Positions 1 through 7,474 of a stretch of 34,521 nucleotides of DNA are shown here, in pieces (the first letter of the stretch is position 1; each line of letters begins with the position of its first letter). The notes under the pieces are model-generated. The model was not told the origin of the DNA. It worked only from the letters and a program-made list of their open reading frames with translations, and did not search any database. The stretch lies in contig JABGRN010000064.1 of the NCBI GenBank assembly GCA_018648265.1, forward strand, positions 1-34,521, given 5' to 3'. A program made the translations under genes and the position numbers. The DNA is from Prolixibacteraceae bacterium (GTDB lineage: Bacteria; Bacteroidota; Bacteroidia; Bacteroidales; Prolixibacteraceae).

Positions 1-71
1 TCTGAAAAACTCTGAAAATTTTGATGCGAAGGAGTTTTTAGAGATGCCCTTAAGATTTGCAAAAAATCTGA

Positions 72-1526
72 TTATCGCCAGCCTCCAATAGAATAGTCTT
101 CACCGGCAATACCTTCCGTTCCTCCAAAAGTGTAATATTCTTCCTGTATTGTTTCAAGTGCTTTTCCAGGAACAGGGAAATGTAACATTGTTCCAGCTTG
201 CAAAAGATTCTCTTTTCTCATCTCAAAAAACCCGATTCCAATACCGGTATAAGCAAATTCAACCATTCTTTCGTAATGGATAGCAGCTTGAACTGCAGCA
301 GCATCTGCTGCTACATCAGGTAATTGGCCTCTAATAACTCTTGTTCCAGCGTTAACAATGGCAGCAGCCCCTGCCACATCACCCTTATTTAACATAGCTT
401 CTGCTTTATACATATCGTTTTCCGATGCAGAAAATTCAACAACGTTCATCGTCCAAGCCGAAATATAGTCATCTAATCTGGCATAACGATAGCTACTGAA
501 GTGATATGTTCCCCTGTCTGGACGGAAATTCTGACTAGACAAATATTGATAATCAGTTGCTAACCTTGCATCAATTGAAGTTGACTCAGGAACAACTGTT
601 TCATCTGACCAATAATCAGTAGTGTTCGGATCCATCAAATTTATGATCCTCATATCAACTCTACCAAAGCCTGGATAAACCATATAGGTTTTAGGAATAA
701 GGTCGTACCAGGTTACATCATCCATATAAATTTCAAAATCCACTGTAAGGCCTGCATTGGCATAAGTCAATACTCGATCCCAGTCGATACTTGATTTTTG
801 TGCACTGTTACGTACATTTCCCACCAAAAAACGTGCTCCCATACTGTTTAGGAATGGCACCAATGTACTATTTGCACCAAAACCTCCAGGTAACCAAGAT
901 TCAGGAATATCGACATTTCCTGATTTTGCCAAAGCAATTGCATCGTCGAGCTTTTGAATTGCAAAAATCATTGCTTCTTTATAATCAACAGGTCCTTCGT
1001 CAACAACACTATTTTTGTCAGAAATCCAAACCCTATCGAAAACCAATGAAAGGTATCCAACTGACAAAGCCTGACCTACTTTGCCGATCATTTTCATCAA
1101 ATCAGGATTCTCAAAGCCAACTCCTTTTTCTACCGCCTCAACTAGTAAGTTAGCTTCAAATAACAGTGAATATAATTTATCAAAATAACGACTTGTTGCA
1201 AGGTGTTGACCGTAGGCAGGACTATTATTCCAAGCTATTCTGGGCTCACTCGATAAATCATACGACCCCGAAAATGACCACGAACTGGTTGAAACATCTG
1301 CCATGGTCTGTAATGCAGCTGCCGGACCGCTATAGTCATGGACTGTCATGTACCACTTATTTAAAATTGTTGAAGCAACTTCAGTAAGTTTTTCTTTGCT
1401 TGAAAACAATGCATAGTCATCCGGATGTTCTAAATTATTAACATTCAGATCAAAAGAAAAGTCTTTACACGAAACAAATAAAAATAGAAAAACAAAAAAT
1501 AAAAAAAAAGCTTTTAATTGTTTCAT
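72..1526 (-). CDS. SusD/RagB-like outer-membrane nutrient-binding lipoprotein (orphan)
   Basis: A 484-residue lipoprotein. A hydrophobic N-terminal signal ends in a lipobox with the acylated Cys at residue 20. The body looks like SusD/RagB: a helical, TPR-like N-terminal half and a C-terminal part with a YKAEAMLNKGD...ERMVEFAYTG...FFEMRK pattern followed by a HFPVPG segment, which is typical near SusD C-termini. SusD proteins sit on the outer surface and hand glycans or other nutrients to a SusC TonB-dependent transporter. In known loci susC lies directly upstream of susD on the same strand. Here the upstream neighbour, 72 bp away, is a nucleoside transporter, so the partner is missing or lies beyond the left edge in reversed order. 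The substrate cannot be read from sequence. Family call is fairly sure; role is inferred. Confidence 0.8.
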   Translation of the reverse strand: MKQLKAFFLFFVFLFLFVSCKDFSFDLNVNNLEHPDDYALFSSKEKLTEVASTILNKWYMTVHDYSGPAAALQTMADVSTSSWSFSGSYDLSSEPRIAWNNSPAYGQHLATSRYFDKLYSLLFEANLLVEAVEKGVGFENPDLMKMIGKVGQALSVGYLSLVFDRVWISDKNSVVDEGPVDYKEAMIFAIQKLDDAIALAKSGNVDIPESWLPGGFGANSTLVPFLNSMGARFLVGNVRNSAQKSSIDWDRVLTYANAGLTVDFEIYMDDVTWYDLIPKTYMVYPGFGRVDMRIINLMDPNTTDYWSDETVVPESTSIDARLATDYQYLSSQNFRPDRGTYHFSSYRYARLDDYISAWTMNVVEFSASENDMYKAEAMLNKGDVAGAAAIVNAGTRVIRGQLPDVAADAAAVQAAIHYERMVEFAYTGIGIGFFEMRKENLLQAGTMLHFPVPGKALETIQEEYYTFGGTEGIAGEDYSIGGWR

Positions 1527-1598
1527 TTGAGTCAGTATTTAATTAATTGAACCTCTAACTTATTCGTTCAAAAGTCGATATAAAAATCCAGCTATTTT

Positions 1599-3059
1599 CT
1601 ACCCCATTATCATCCCAATAATAGTAGCCGACATTAACGAAGCCAGAGTTCCAGCAACCAAAGCTTTAACTCCTAGTTTTGAAAGAAGAACGCGCCGTTT
1701 TGGAGCCAGTGCACCAATTCCACCAATTTGAATTCCGATAGATGAAAAATTAGCAAAACCACATAAAATATAGGTTGCCATAATTATTGATTTGGGTTCG
1801 GAAAATGCACCGCTGGCTTTTAATTCAGCTAAACTAATATACCCGATAAATTCGGTGAGGATTAGTTTCTCGCCTAATAATCTGCCAACAGTTACTACAT
1901 CAGCCGGAGTAACTCCAATCAACCACATTAACGGTGCGAAAGTATAACCCAAAATAAACTGTAAAGAAAGGCCATCGAATTTTCCATTAGTTCCCTCAAC
2001 AATCATTTCATTCAAATTTGTCCACTGACCAATTTTACCAACTATAAAATTGAACATGGCAATAAATGCAATAAATGCCAGCAACATTGCAGCAACATTT
2101 ACGGCCAGTTTTACACCTTCGGTTGTTCCATTCGAAATGGCGTCTAAAGTGTTACTTCCAATTTTTTCGCGGGTAACTTCAATCTCTTTGCTAATATCTC
2201 CAGTTGGAGGAATCAGCATTTTTGAAAAAATGATAGCAGCCGGTGCTGCCATAATTGATGCTGCCAATAAATGTTTTGCAAACTCCAAACGTAATTGCGG
2301 ATCGTCGCCGCCAAGCAAAGCAATGTAAGCAGCTAAAACTCCACCGGCAAGCGTTGCCATTCCACCGGCCATAACCAACAGCATTTCCGATTTGCTCATT
2401 TTGTCGAGATATGCTTTAATTAACAGCGGCGACTCGGTTTGCCCAAGAAAAATATTACCAGCAACAGAAAGCGCTTCGGCACCCGATATTTTTAATGCCT
2501 TTGTAAAAACCCATGCCAATGCGTAAACCACTTTCTGAATTAATCCCCAGTAAAAAAGCAAACTTGTTAATGCCGAAAAGAAAATAATAGTAGGCAAAAC
2601 CTGAAACATAAAAATAAATCCATAGGTTTCTGAATTCATTAAATCGCCTAAAAGAAATACACTCCCCTCTTTTGTAAAGTCGAGAATTTTAACAAAAATT
2701 TGCCCGAGAAATTCGAAAGAAGATCGAACAAACGGCACATACAAAACCCCAATTGCCAAAAACACCTGAATGAGTAACCCAACAATAACCGTTCGCCAGG
2801 GAATATCTTTTCGGCTGGAACTCAATAAAAAACCAATAAAAATTAACACTCCCATTCCGAGAAGACCTCTAAATAAAGTTACAATCGAAAAGGGTTTGTC
2901 GCGATCAGTTGAAATGAGCAGTACAGAATTATCAGTGTTTTCTTCCTGTTGATTAAATTGTTCTACCTGATTTTGGCTTGAATCATTGGTTTGTGCCATT
3001 GATGGCTGAGCAAATAAAATGCCGGTACAAAATACCAGCAGCGTTAAAAAATATTTCAT
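1599..3059 (-). CDS. Concentrative nucleoside transporter (CNT/NupC family)
   Basis: A 486-residue polytopic inner-membrane protein that should import nucleosides with Na+ or H+. It carries the CNT signatures: a GQTESPLLIKAYLDKM segment with SEM...GGMATLAGG just after it, and a C-terminal ILCGFANFSSIGIQIGG segment. The N-terminus has a cleavable-looking signal (residues 1-22, ending in SMAQ) and a polar stretch to about residue 58 before the first core helix, an extension absent from E. coli NupC. It starts 9 bp after the stop of the upstream DUF151 gene, so the two are probably cotranscribed. A purine nucleoside phosphorylase encoded about 23 kb away could act on imported purine nucleosides, though the two genes are not linked. 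Confidence 0.92.
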   Translation of the reverse strand: MKYFLTLLVFCTGILFAQPSMAQTNDSSQNQVEQFNQQEENTDNSVLLISTDRDKPFSIVTLFRGLLGMGVLIFIGFLLSSSRKDIPWRTVIVGLLIQVFLAIGVLYVPFVRSSFEFLGQIFVKILDFTKEGSVFLLGDLMNSETYGFIFMFQVLPTIIFFSALTSLLFYWGLIQKVVYALAWVFTKALKISGAEALSVAGNIFLGQTESPLLIKAYLDKMSKSEMLLVMAGGMATLAGGVLAAYIALLGGDDPQLRLEFAKHLLAASIMAAPAAIIFSKMLIPPTGDISKEIEVTREKIGSNTLDAISNGTTEGVKLAVNVAAMLLAFIAFIAMFNFIVGKIGQWTNLNEMIVEGTNGKFDGLSLQFILGYTFAPLMWLIGVTPADVVTVGRLLGEKLILTEFIGYISLAELKASGAFSEPKSIIMATYILCGFANFSSIGIQIGGIGALAPKRRVLLSKLGVKALVAGTLASLMSATIIGMIMG

Positions 3060-3068
3060 CAGTTTGTG

Positions 3069-3659
3069 TTATTTTTTTCGTTTATTTAATTCATCGCGAA
3101 CAATTGAGGCCTTTTCATAATCTTCATTTTGAATCGCTTCATTTAGCATCTCATCAAGTTCCTTTAATGTGTATTGCGAATACGACGACCTTCCACTTGA
3201 TTCGATTTCATCTTCGACAAAACTTCTTACTGGCGAATTTTTATCGTCGATCTCTAAAACAATACCTGCTTTTCTCAGTATTTCTTCCGACGTGTAAATT
3301 GGGCACTTGAAACGTAAAGCCAAGGCAACAGCATCAGAAGTTCGGGAATCAATTCGAATTTCCTTTCCATCCATCTCACAAAGCAATTCGGAGTAAAAAA
3401 TCCCTTCTTCCAATTTATAAATAGTTACTTCGAGTAAAGCAACATTAAAAGCATGTGCGATATTTTTTATGAGGTCGTGGGTTAACGGACGTGGTGGGGT
3501 TAATCCTTCTAATTGGATAGCAATTGCCTGTGCTTCTACTGGTCCAATAATAATCGGGATTCTACGTTCACCATTTTCTTCGGCTAAAACTAGCGCATAA
3601 GCGCCTGATTGTGTTTGACTTACCGAGAGCCCTAAAATGTTTAAGCGAACCTTTTGCAT
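3069..3659 (-). CDS. Bifunctional nuclease family protein (DUF151/BFN) with C-terminal UVR motif
   Basis: The N-terminal ~135 residues match the DUF151 bifunctional nuclease fold. They include a glycine-rich strand, an IPIIIGPVEAQAIA segment, a RPLTHDL segment and the SRTSDAVALALR helix. The last ~35 residues (LDEMLNEAIQNEDYEKASIVRDEL) form a UVR (UvrB/UvrC-type) helical hairpin, a common tail in Bacteroidota BFN proteins. Plant and bacterial BFN proteins have been reported to degrade DNA and RNA; the cellular role here is unknown. I chose the internal ATG at 3659 rather than the longer frame from 3701. The protein then starts at MQKVRLN as family members do, and a -7 box (TATATTTG) lies 30 bp upstream, inside the longer frame. 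First gene of a likely operon with the nucleoside transporter. Confidence 0.88.
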   Translation of the reverse strand: MQKVRLNILGLSVSQTQSGAYALVLAEENGERRIPIIIGPVEAQAIAIQLEGLTPPRPLTHDLIKNIAHAFNVALLEVTIYKLEEGIFYSELLCEMDGKEIRIDSRTSDAVALALRFKCPIYTSEEILRKAGIVLEIDDKNSPVRSFVEDEIESSGRSSYSQYTLKELDEMLNEAIQNEDYEKASIVRDELNKRKK

Positions 3660-3689
3660 GCTAAGTTTGGCCTGTTTTTTCTGTGAAAA

Positions 3690-3697
3690 CAAATATA
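3690..3697 (-). promoter_or_regulatory. Candidate Bacteroidota -7 promoter box for the BFN-transporter operon
   Basis: Read on the minus strand this is TATATTTG, matching TAnnTTTG. It lies 30 bp upstream of the ATG at 3659, giving a leader of roughly 25 nt. No clear -33 TTTG is seen at the expected spacing, so support is moderate. Confidence 0.45.
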
Positions 3698-3825
3698 ACA
3701 ATCATTTTTGTTTATTACCGAAATTATAAATTGAATTATTTCCTTGCTGAATATTGTATTTCACACATTAAAAGATGGTAAGCAATTTTAATTTCAAAAG
3801 CTGTTGTAAAACATTATGCCTTCTA

Positions 3826-3857
3826 TTGACTTTTACATTTTAAAATTACTAAATTTG
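3826..3857 (+). promoter_or_regulatory. Candidate promoter for the tandem-paralogue operon
   Basis: A TTG at 3826-3828 and TAAATTTG (TAnnTTTG consensus) at 3850-3857 are separated by 21 bp, within the range for Bacteroidota housekeeping promoters. Predicted transcription would begin near 3863, leaving about 40 nt before the ATG at 3905. Confidence 0.5.
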
Positions 3858-3904
3858 TATAGTACAAAAATAATGAAGTATATAAAAACTAAAGTCTCAA
3901 AGCT

Positions 3905-4729
3905 ATGACACGAAAATTAAAACCCGATAGGGGAATACAAGGACTAGTTCCTGCAATTGCTTCGCTCTTAATTTTCTTTTTTACCGCTATTGTATTTGGA
4001 TTAAAAATATCATTTAATGTATTAGGTGGTATAATGATTTTTTACTCGTTCATTTTTGGATTTTGGTCGTTTATAAAATCCAACAATTACTATTTTCTGG
4101 TAAGTGCATTTTACCTGCTTGCTTTTGGTACCATTTTAATATTGCTCGATTTGCCCAATGATTTTAGCGGCCCAAAGCCAAAATTTTCTGATGAATTTAA
4201 AATTGGACTATTGTTTTTTTACTTTTTTATGTTTTGGTTAATGTACATCGGTTATCAGAAAAAACTAAAATACCGGGGAAGGGAAGTAATGGAACTCGCC
4301 GCATGGGATGTTGAAGAGGCGCCGGACACATATACTGAACGGCCACGACCGGCTGGCGTTGTTGATTACTCTAAATACGATATAATAGATTTTGGAAATC
4401 AATTGAAAAAAACGTTGGTTTGTATGCCGTTTCAGGAAGAAAACAGGCTTCTGCTTGTTCCCATAAAAATGGGTGATGAATTTGAATTACTCTATAAACC
4501 AAGCTATAACTACCTTGAGAAGACATGGATTTCATTCGATTTCGAGGGAAATGTTTCAGTACATATTTCGCGTAAAGATTATTTAGATTATAAAGACGAC
4601 TTGTCTTTCGACCATTTGTGCGAATCACTTGGACAGTTGATGATAACCTTTGCCGATTTTTATATGCGAGGCGATAAAGTGAGAATAATAGACAGGTTAA
4701 ACTCGGTGAAGATTGGTTTATTTTCATAA
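3905..4729 (+). CDS. Unrecognised four-TM membrane protein, tandem paralogue 1
   Basis: I do not recognise this family. The protein has 274 residues. A conserved basic N-terminus (RKLKPDRGIQGL) precedes four hydrophobic helices at about residues 13-32, 36-56, 62-82 and 98-118. A basic hinge (KKLKYRGRE) follows, then a ~150-residue soluble domain that is probably cytoplasmic and rich in acidic and aromatic residues (FGNQLKK, SVHISRKDYLDY, LGQLMITFADFYMRGD). No catalytic motif or signal peptide is visible. It is followed 22 bp later by a close paralogue (about 85% identity over the last ~155 residues by hand count), and then by a winged-helix protein. The three form an apparent operon. A sensory or membrane-tethered regulatory role is possible but unproven. 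Confidence 0.8.
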   Translation: MTRKLKPDRGIQGLVPAIASLLIFFFTAIVFGLKISFNVLGGIMIFYSFIFGFWSFIKSNNYYFLVSAFYLLAFGTILILLDLPNDFSGPKPKFSDEFKIGLLFFYFFMFWLMYIGYQKKLKYRGREVMELAAWDVEEAPDTYTERPRPAGVVDYSKYDIIDFGNQLKKTLVCMPFQEENRLLLVPIKMGDEFELLYKPSYNYLEKTWISFDFEGNVSVHISRKDYLDYKDDLSFDHLCESLGQLMITFADFYMRGDKVRIIDRLNSVKIGLFS

Positions 4730-4751
4730 ATAATAATAAAGATTAGATGTC

Positions 4752-5573
4752 ATGAGAAAATTAAAACCAGACAGAGGAATTCAAGGATTAATCCCTGCCA
4801 TAGTATCCCTGCTCATATTTTTCCTCATACTAATAATTGGCGGAGCCACACCAGCCTTCCACGTGCTTGGAGTAATAATGATATTTTATGCGCTTGCATT
4901 TGGATTCTGGTCGTTTTATAAAACCAATAACTATTATTATCTGATTACAGTATTTTACATGCTTACCTGTGGTGCTTTTCTTCTCTTATTGAATTTCCCG
5001 GAAGATATAGGAAGCCTAAAGTCAAAATCTAATCCCGAGCTCAAAATTGCCTTGCTGTTCTTCTATTTTTTTGCATTTTGGATGGCTTATGTTGGCTATC
5101 GTAAAAAGCTTAAATACCGAGGCCGTGAGGTAATGGAACTGGCAGCCTGGGATGTTGAAGTAGGGACTGAGACGTATACCGAGCGTCCCCGGCCTGCCGG
5201 TATAATTGAACACTCTAAATACGACATTATTGATTTTGGGAACCATCTAAAAAAGAACCTTGTATGTATGTCATTTCAGGAAGAAAACAGGATCTTACTT
5301 GTCCCAATAAAAATGGGCAACGAATTTGAATTCCTTTACAAACCTGATTACAATTACTTAAGTAAAACCTGGATTTCGATAGATTTCGACGGGCAGGTTT
5401 CTGTGCATATTTCGAGGAAAGATTATTTGGATTATACTGATGATTTGGCATTCGACCACCTTTGTGAATCTTTGGGACAATTGATGATTACATTTGCCGA
5501 CTTTTATATGAGAGGCGATAAAGTTAGAATTATGGACAGATTGAATTCGGTTAAAATGGGTTTATTCTCTTAA
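4752..5573 (+). CDS. Unrecognised four-TM membrane protein, tandem paralogue 2
   Basis: A 273-residue sister of the preceding gene with the same layout: RKLKPDRGIQGL N-terminus, four membrane helices, basic hinge and ~150-residue soluble C-terminal domain. Divergence is concentrated in the membrane helices and in the loop near residues 85-95. The soluble domain and the final ~35 residues are nearly identical to paralogue 1, suggesting a shared partner or ligand and differing membrane contacts. The stop codon lies 2 bp before the ATG of the winged-helix gene, so translation of the two is likely coupled. The function is unknown and no homologous family is recognised from memory. Confidence 0.8.
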   Translation: MRKLKPDRGIQGLIPAIVSLLIFFLILIIGGATPAFHVLGVIMIFYALAFGFWSFYKTNNYYYLITVFYMLTCGAFLLLLNFPEDIGSLKSKSNPELKIALLFFYFFAFWMAYVGYRKKLKYRGREVMELAAWDVEVGTETYTERPRPAGIIEHSKYDIIDFGNHLKKNLVCMSFQEENRILLVPIKMGNEFEFLYKPDYNYLSKTWISIDFDGQVSVHISRKDYLDYTDDLAFDHLCESLGQLMITFADFYMRGDKVRIMDRLNSVKMGLFS

Positions 5574-5575
5574 TT

Positions 5576-6178
5576 ATGAAATTTGAAGAAGCAGCCAAAT
5601 TTGGCACATATATTTCAAAAAGTTTTGCAAAAGATGTTTTCAGGCTTTTGAATAACTACCGCGATATTTCAGCGTCGGAAGCGGCATCGAGGCTTGGGAT
5701 GCACATTCAAACCGTTCAGGATTTTTTGGAGGCAATGGCTGATTTAGGAATTCTGGATAAGAAAGAGGCCATTGAACGTAAACGACCGTATTACAGATTT
5801 ACGCTGAAAACTCAGAAAATTGTTTTTGAATTGGATTTAATTGAAGAGTTGAGAAATACTAAAGGGAACTCGATTGAGGATTCAAAAATAAGGGAGAAGA
5901 AAAATGCCGGCGTTCGTTTTTCACTTGCCAGAAACGGACAATATTTTAGCAACGTTGCAATTTGGGTTGGAAAAGGACGTGCACGCTCCGAGAAAAAAAT
6001 CAGCCTTACAACTGCCCAGGGGAAGTTCCTCTATAATTTGCCATTTCCTGATGGCGAACATTTAAGCCTTGAAGAAATCCGCGTAAAGTCGGGAGTCGAA
6101 CTTGACGATATGCCTGAAATAAAAGATTTGGTGGAAGAACTCATTCAGTACAAAGTTATTGAAGCGAAGTCTTTGTAA
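5576..6178 (+). CDS. Winged-helix DNA-binding protein, third gene of the paralogue operon
   Basis: A 200-residue soluble protein. Residues ~15-85 form a winged helix: helix AKDVFRLLNNY, the pair SASEAASRLG and IQTVQDFLEAMADLGIL as helix-turn-helix, and a wing with KRPYYRFTL. The pattern resembles ArsR/MarR-like regulators. Residues ~105-200 form a second region (VRFSLARNGQYFSNVAIWVGKG, then an acidic helix pair) that I cannot assign. It starts 2 bp after paralogue 2, which suggests a stoichiometric or regulatory link to the membrane pair. It might autoregulate the operon, with the membrane proteins controlling its activity; that is inference. The 103 bp up to the next gene hold no clear terminator. 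Confidence 0.75.
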   Translation: MKFEEAAKFGTYISKSFAKDVFRLLNNYRDISASEAASRLGMHIQTVQDFLEAMADLGILDKKEAIERKRPYYRFTLKTQKIVFELDLIEELRNTKGNSIEDSKIREKKNAGVRFSLARNGQYFSNVAIWVGKGRARSEKKISLTTAQGKFLYNLPFPDGEHLSLEEIRVKSGVELDDMPEIKDLVEELIQYKVIEAKSL

Positions 6179-6281
6179 AAAGTAAGATATACTCGAACTA
6201 AATTTTTATTGAAAAAAGTACCTCTCATTTGTAACAATCCTGATTTTTTCTTCTCAAAATAAATAAGTGAAGCAAATATTA

Positions 6282-6776
6282 ATGGAAAAGGGTGAAAATA
6301 TATTTACGAACCTTATTGAAGCAAATAAAGATAAAATCTACAGAATTTGCTGCTATTATGTAGCTGATGAAGAAGATAGAAAAGATTTATACCAGGAGAC
6401 TTTATTGAATATTTGGAAAGGATATAAATCATTCAGAGGAGAGGCCGCATTTTCAACCTGGGTATTTCGGATTACTGTAAACACCGCCCTTTTATTTTTA
6501 AACAAAAAGCGGAGTATTCAACAAAAAGCAGCACTTTTTATAGAATCTGTTGAAAATGAGGAAAATGAAACATATCGAAATCATGAGGAAATTAACTTGC
6601 TTCACAAAGGTATAAACCAGTTGCCATTGCTCGATATGATTATTATTTCGCTTGTACTTGAAGAAGTAAGTTCAAAGGAAATTGCACTAATTACAGGATT
6701 AACAGAACCAAATGTCAGGGTTAGGGTTCACAGGGCAAAAGCCAAATTAAAAGAATTATTGAAAGGAGGTGAATAA
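6282..6776 (+). CDS. ECF-type RNA polymerase sigma factor (first pair)
   Basis: About 164 residues, the usual size for an extracytoplasmic-function sigma factor. Sigma region 2 is clear (IYRICCYYV...EDRKDLYQETLLNIWKGYKSFRGEAAFSTWVFRITVN), followed by a short linker. Sigma region 4 carries a helix-turn-helix (SSKEIALITGLTEPNVRVRVHRAKAKLKELL). The open frame extends 5 codons upstream to a GTG at 6267; I prefer the ATG at 6282 because the family normally starts just before region 2. The last codons contain a GGAGG that serves the next gene, and the TAA overlaps that gene's ATG by one base. A GTAAC at 6231-6235 with TCTC 16 bp further on may be an autoregulatory ECF promoter, a tentative idea. 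Confidence 0.9.
   Translation: MEKGENIFTNLIEANKDKIYRICCYYVADEEDRKDLYQETLLNIWKGYKSFRGEAAFSTWVFRITVNTALLFLNKKRSIQQKAALFIESVENEENETYRNHEEINLLHKGINQLPLLDMIIISLVLEEVSSKEIALITGLTEPNVRVRVHRAKAKLKELLKGGE
6761..6770 (+). promoter_or_regulatory. Strong Shine-Dalgarno site for the ECF partner gene
   Basis: The run gaaaggaggt lies 5 bp before the ATG at 6776, inside the last codons of the sigma gene. A near-perfect anti-16S match is unusual here, because most starts in this window have no visible Shine-Dalgarno sequence. It should give efficient coupled translation of the sigma factor and its membrane partner. Confidence 0.65.
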
Positions 6777-7387
6777 TGAATTTTGAAGAATTATTAAATA
6801 AATCGAAAAATGTGATAGCTCCTGATTTGGAAATAAAAAATGCAGGAGATGCATCGCAAAGTTCAAAAGATAAGAAATCAATTATTGAACAATTAAAATG
6901 GGTAGATTCTAAAACCCGAGTAGGAATTCGATTAATTCAGATTATATATTCTTTTCTAATTCTTATTCTACTTTGTTTGCTACTTTTTTTAGCCAATTTT
7001 GAAATAAAACTTGGAATTGGCTTTATCTCAGTTGCTTTTCTGTTAGTGATTTTTGTACAACAACTCAGGTATCTGAAATACAATTATTTGTATGTAAGTA
7101 GTCCAATTACCGTGTTTTTAAACGATGCAAAAAAAAGAATGCGGGTTTTTACTCCAAGAACGTGGCTCGTAATTCCAATATGGATATTTATCGATATTGG
7201 AATTTGTTTTATTATCAACGAAATTTTCCCTTTCCCACGTTATATATTTCTCACCTTAATGCTCTTACAGGTAGTTTTACTACTTGCAGTAGTTTTAGAT
7301 TTCTATTCAGCTTATCTGGTTTGGAAAAAAGAACATAAACCAGTAATTCTCGAAATTAATAGAATGCTGGAAGAGATTGAAAACTAA
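6776..7387 (+). CDS. Four-TM membrane protein paired with ECF sigma factor; possible anti-sigma
   Basis: A 203-residue protein with a ~60-residue polar N-terminal segment (mainly helical and charged), four hydrophobic helices (about 56-76, 78-96, 124-144 and 152-172) and a short charged C-terminal helix. Its ATG overlaps the stop of the sigma gene, and a strong ribosome-binding site precedes it. Such coupling is typical of sigma/anti-sigma pairs. No HxxxCxxC zinc anti-sigma motif is present and no periplasmic FecR-like domain follows. If it is an anti-sigma factor, binding would have to use the unrecognised N-terminal segment. The assignment rests on context rather than homology. Confidence 0.7.
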   Translation: MNFEELLNKSKNVIAPDLEIKNAGDASQSSKDKKSIIEQLKWVDSKTRVGIRLIQIIYSFLILILLCLLLFLANFEIKLGIGFISVAFLLVIFVQQLRYLKYNYLYVSSPITVFLNDAKKRMRVFTPRTWLVIPIWIFIDIGICFIINEIFPFPRYIFLTLMLLQVVLLLAVVLDFYSAYLVWKKEHKPVILEINRMLEEIEN

Positions 7388-7474
7388 ATACTTTAGGTTT
7401 TTATCGTTTAAATTTTTATCAGGAGATGTAGTTTTTTCTCAAACTCTGCGACCAACGTTTCAGAAACAAAACAA

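Noticed and set aside
2-91. Partial plus-strand CDS at the left edge ending in TAG at 89-91
   Set aside because: Only 29 codons are visible, no family is recognisable, and the end overlaps the SusD stop; not enough to call a gene.
791-1153. 120-codon plus-strand open frame
   Set aside because: Antisense to the SusD-like gene, with an implausible composition and no start context.
3660-3701. Longer start for the bifunctional nuclease (14 extra codons from 3701)
   Set aside because: The extension runs through a TATATTTG promoter box and does not resemble the family N-terminus; the ATG at 3659 fits better.
6267-6281. GTG start for the first ECF sigma factor
   Set aside because: It adds only five residues, and the ATG at 6282 is a stronger start codon; the choice remains open.
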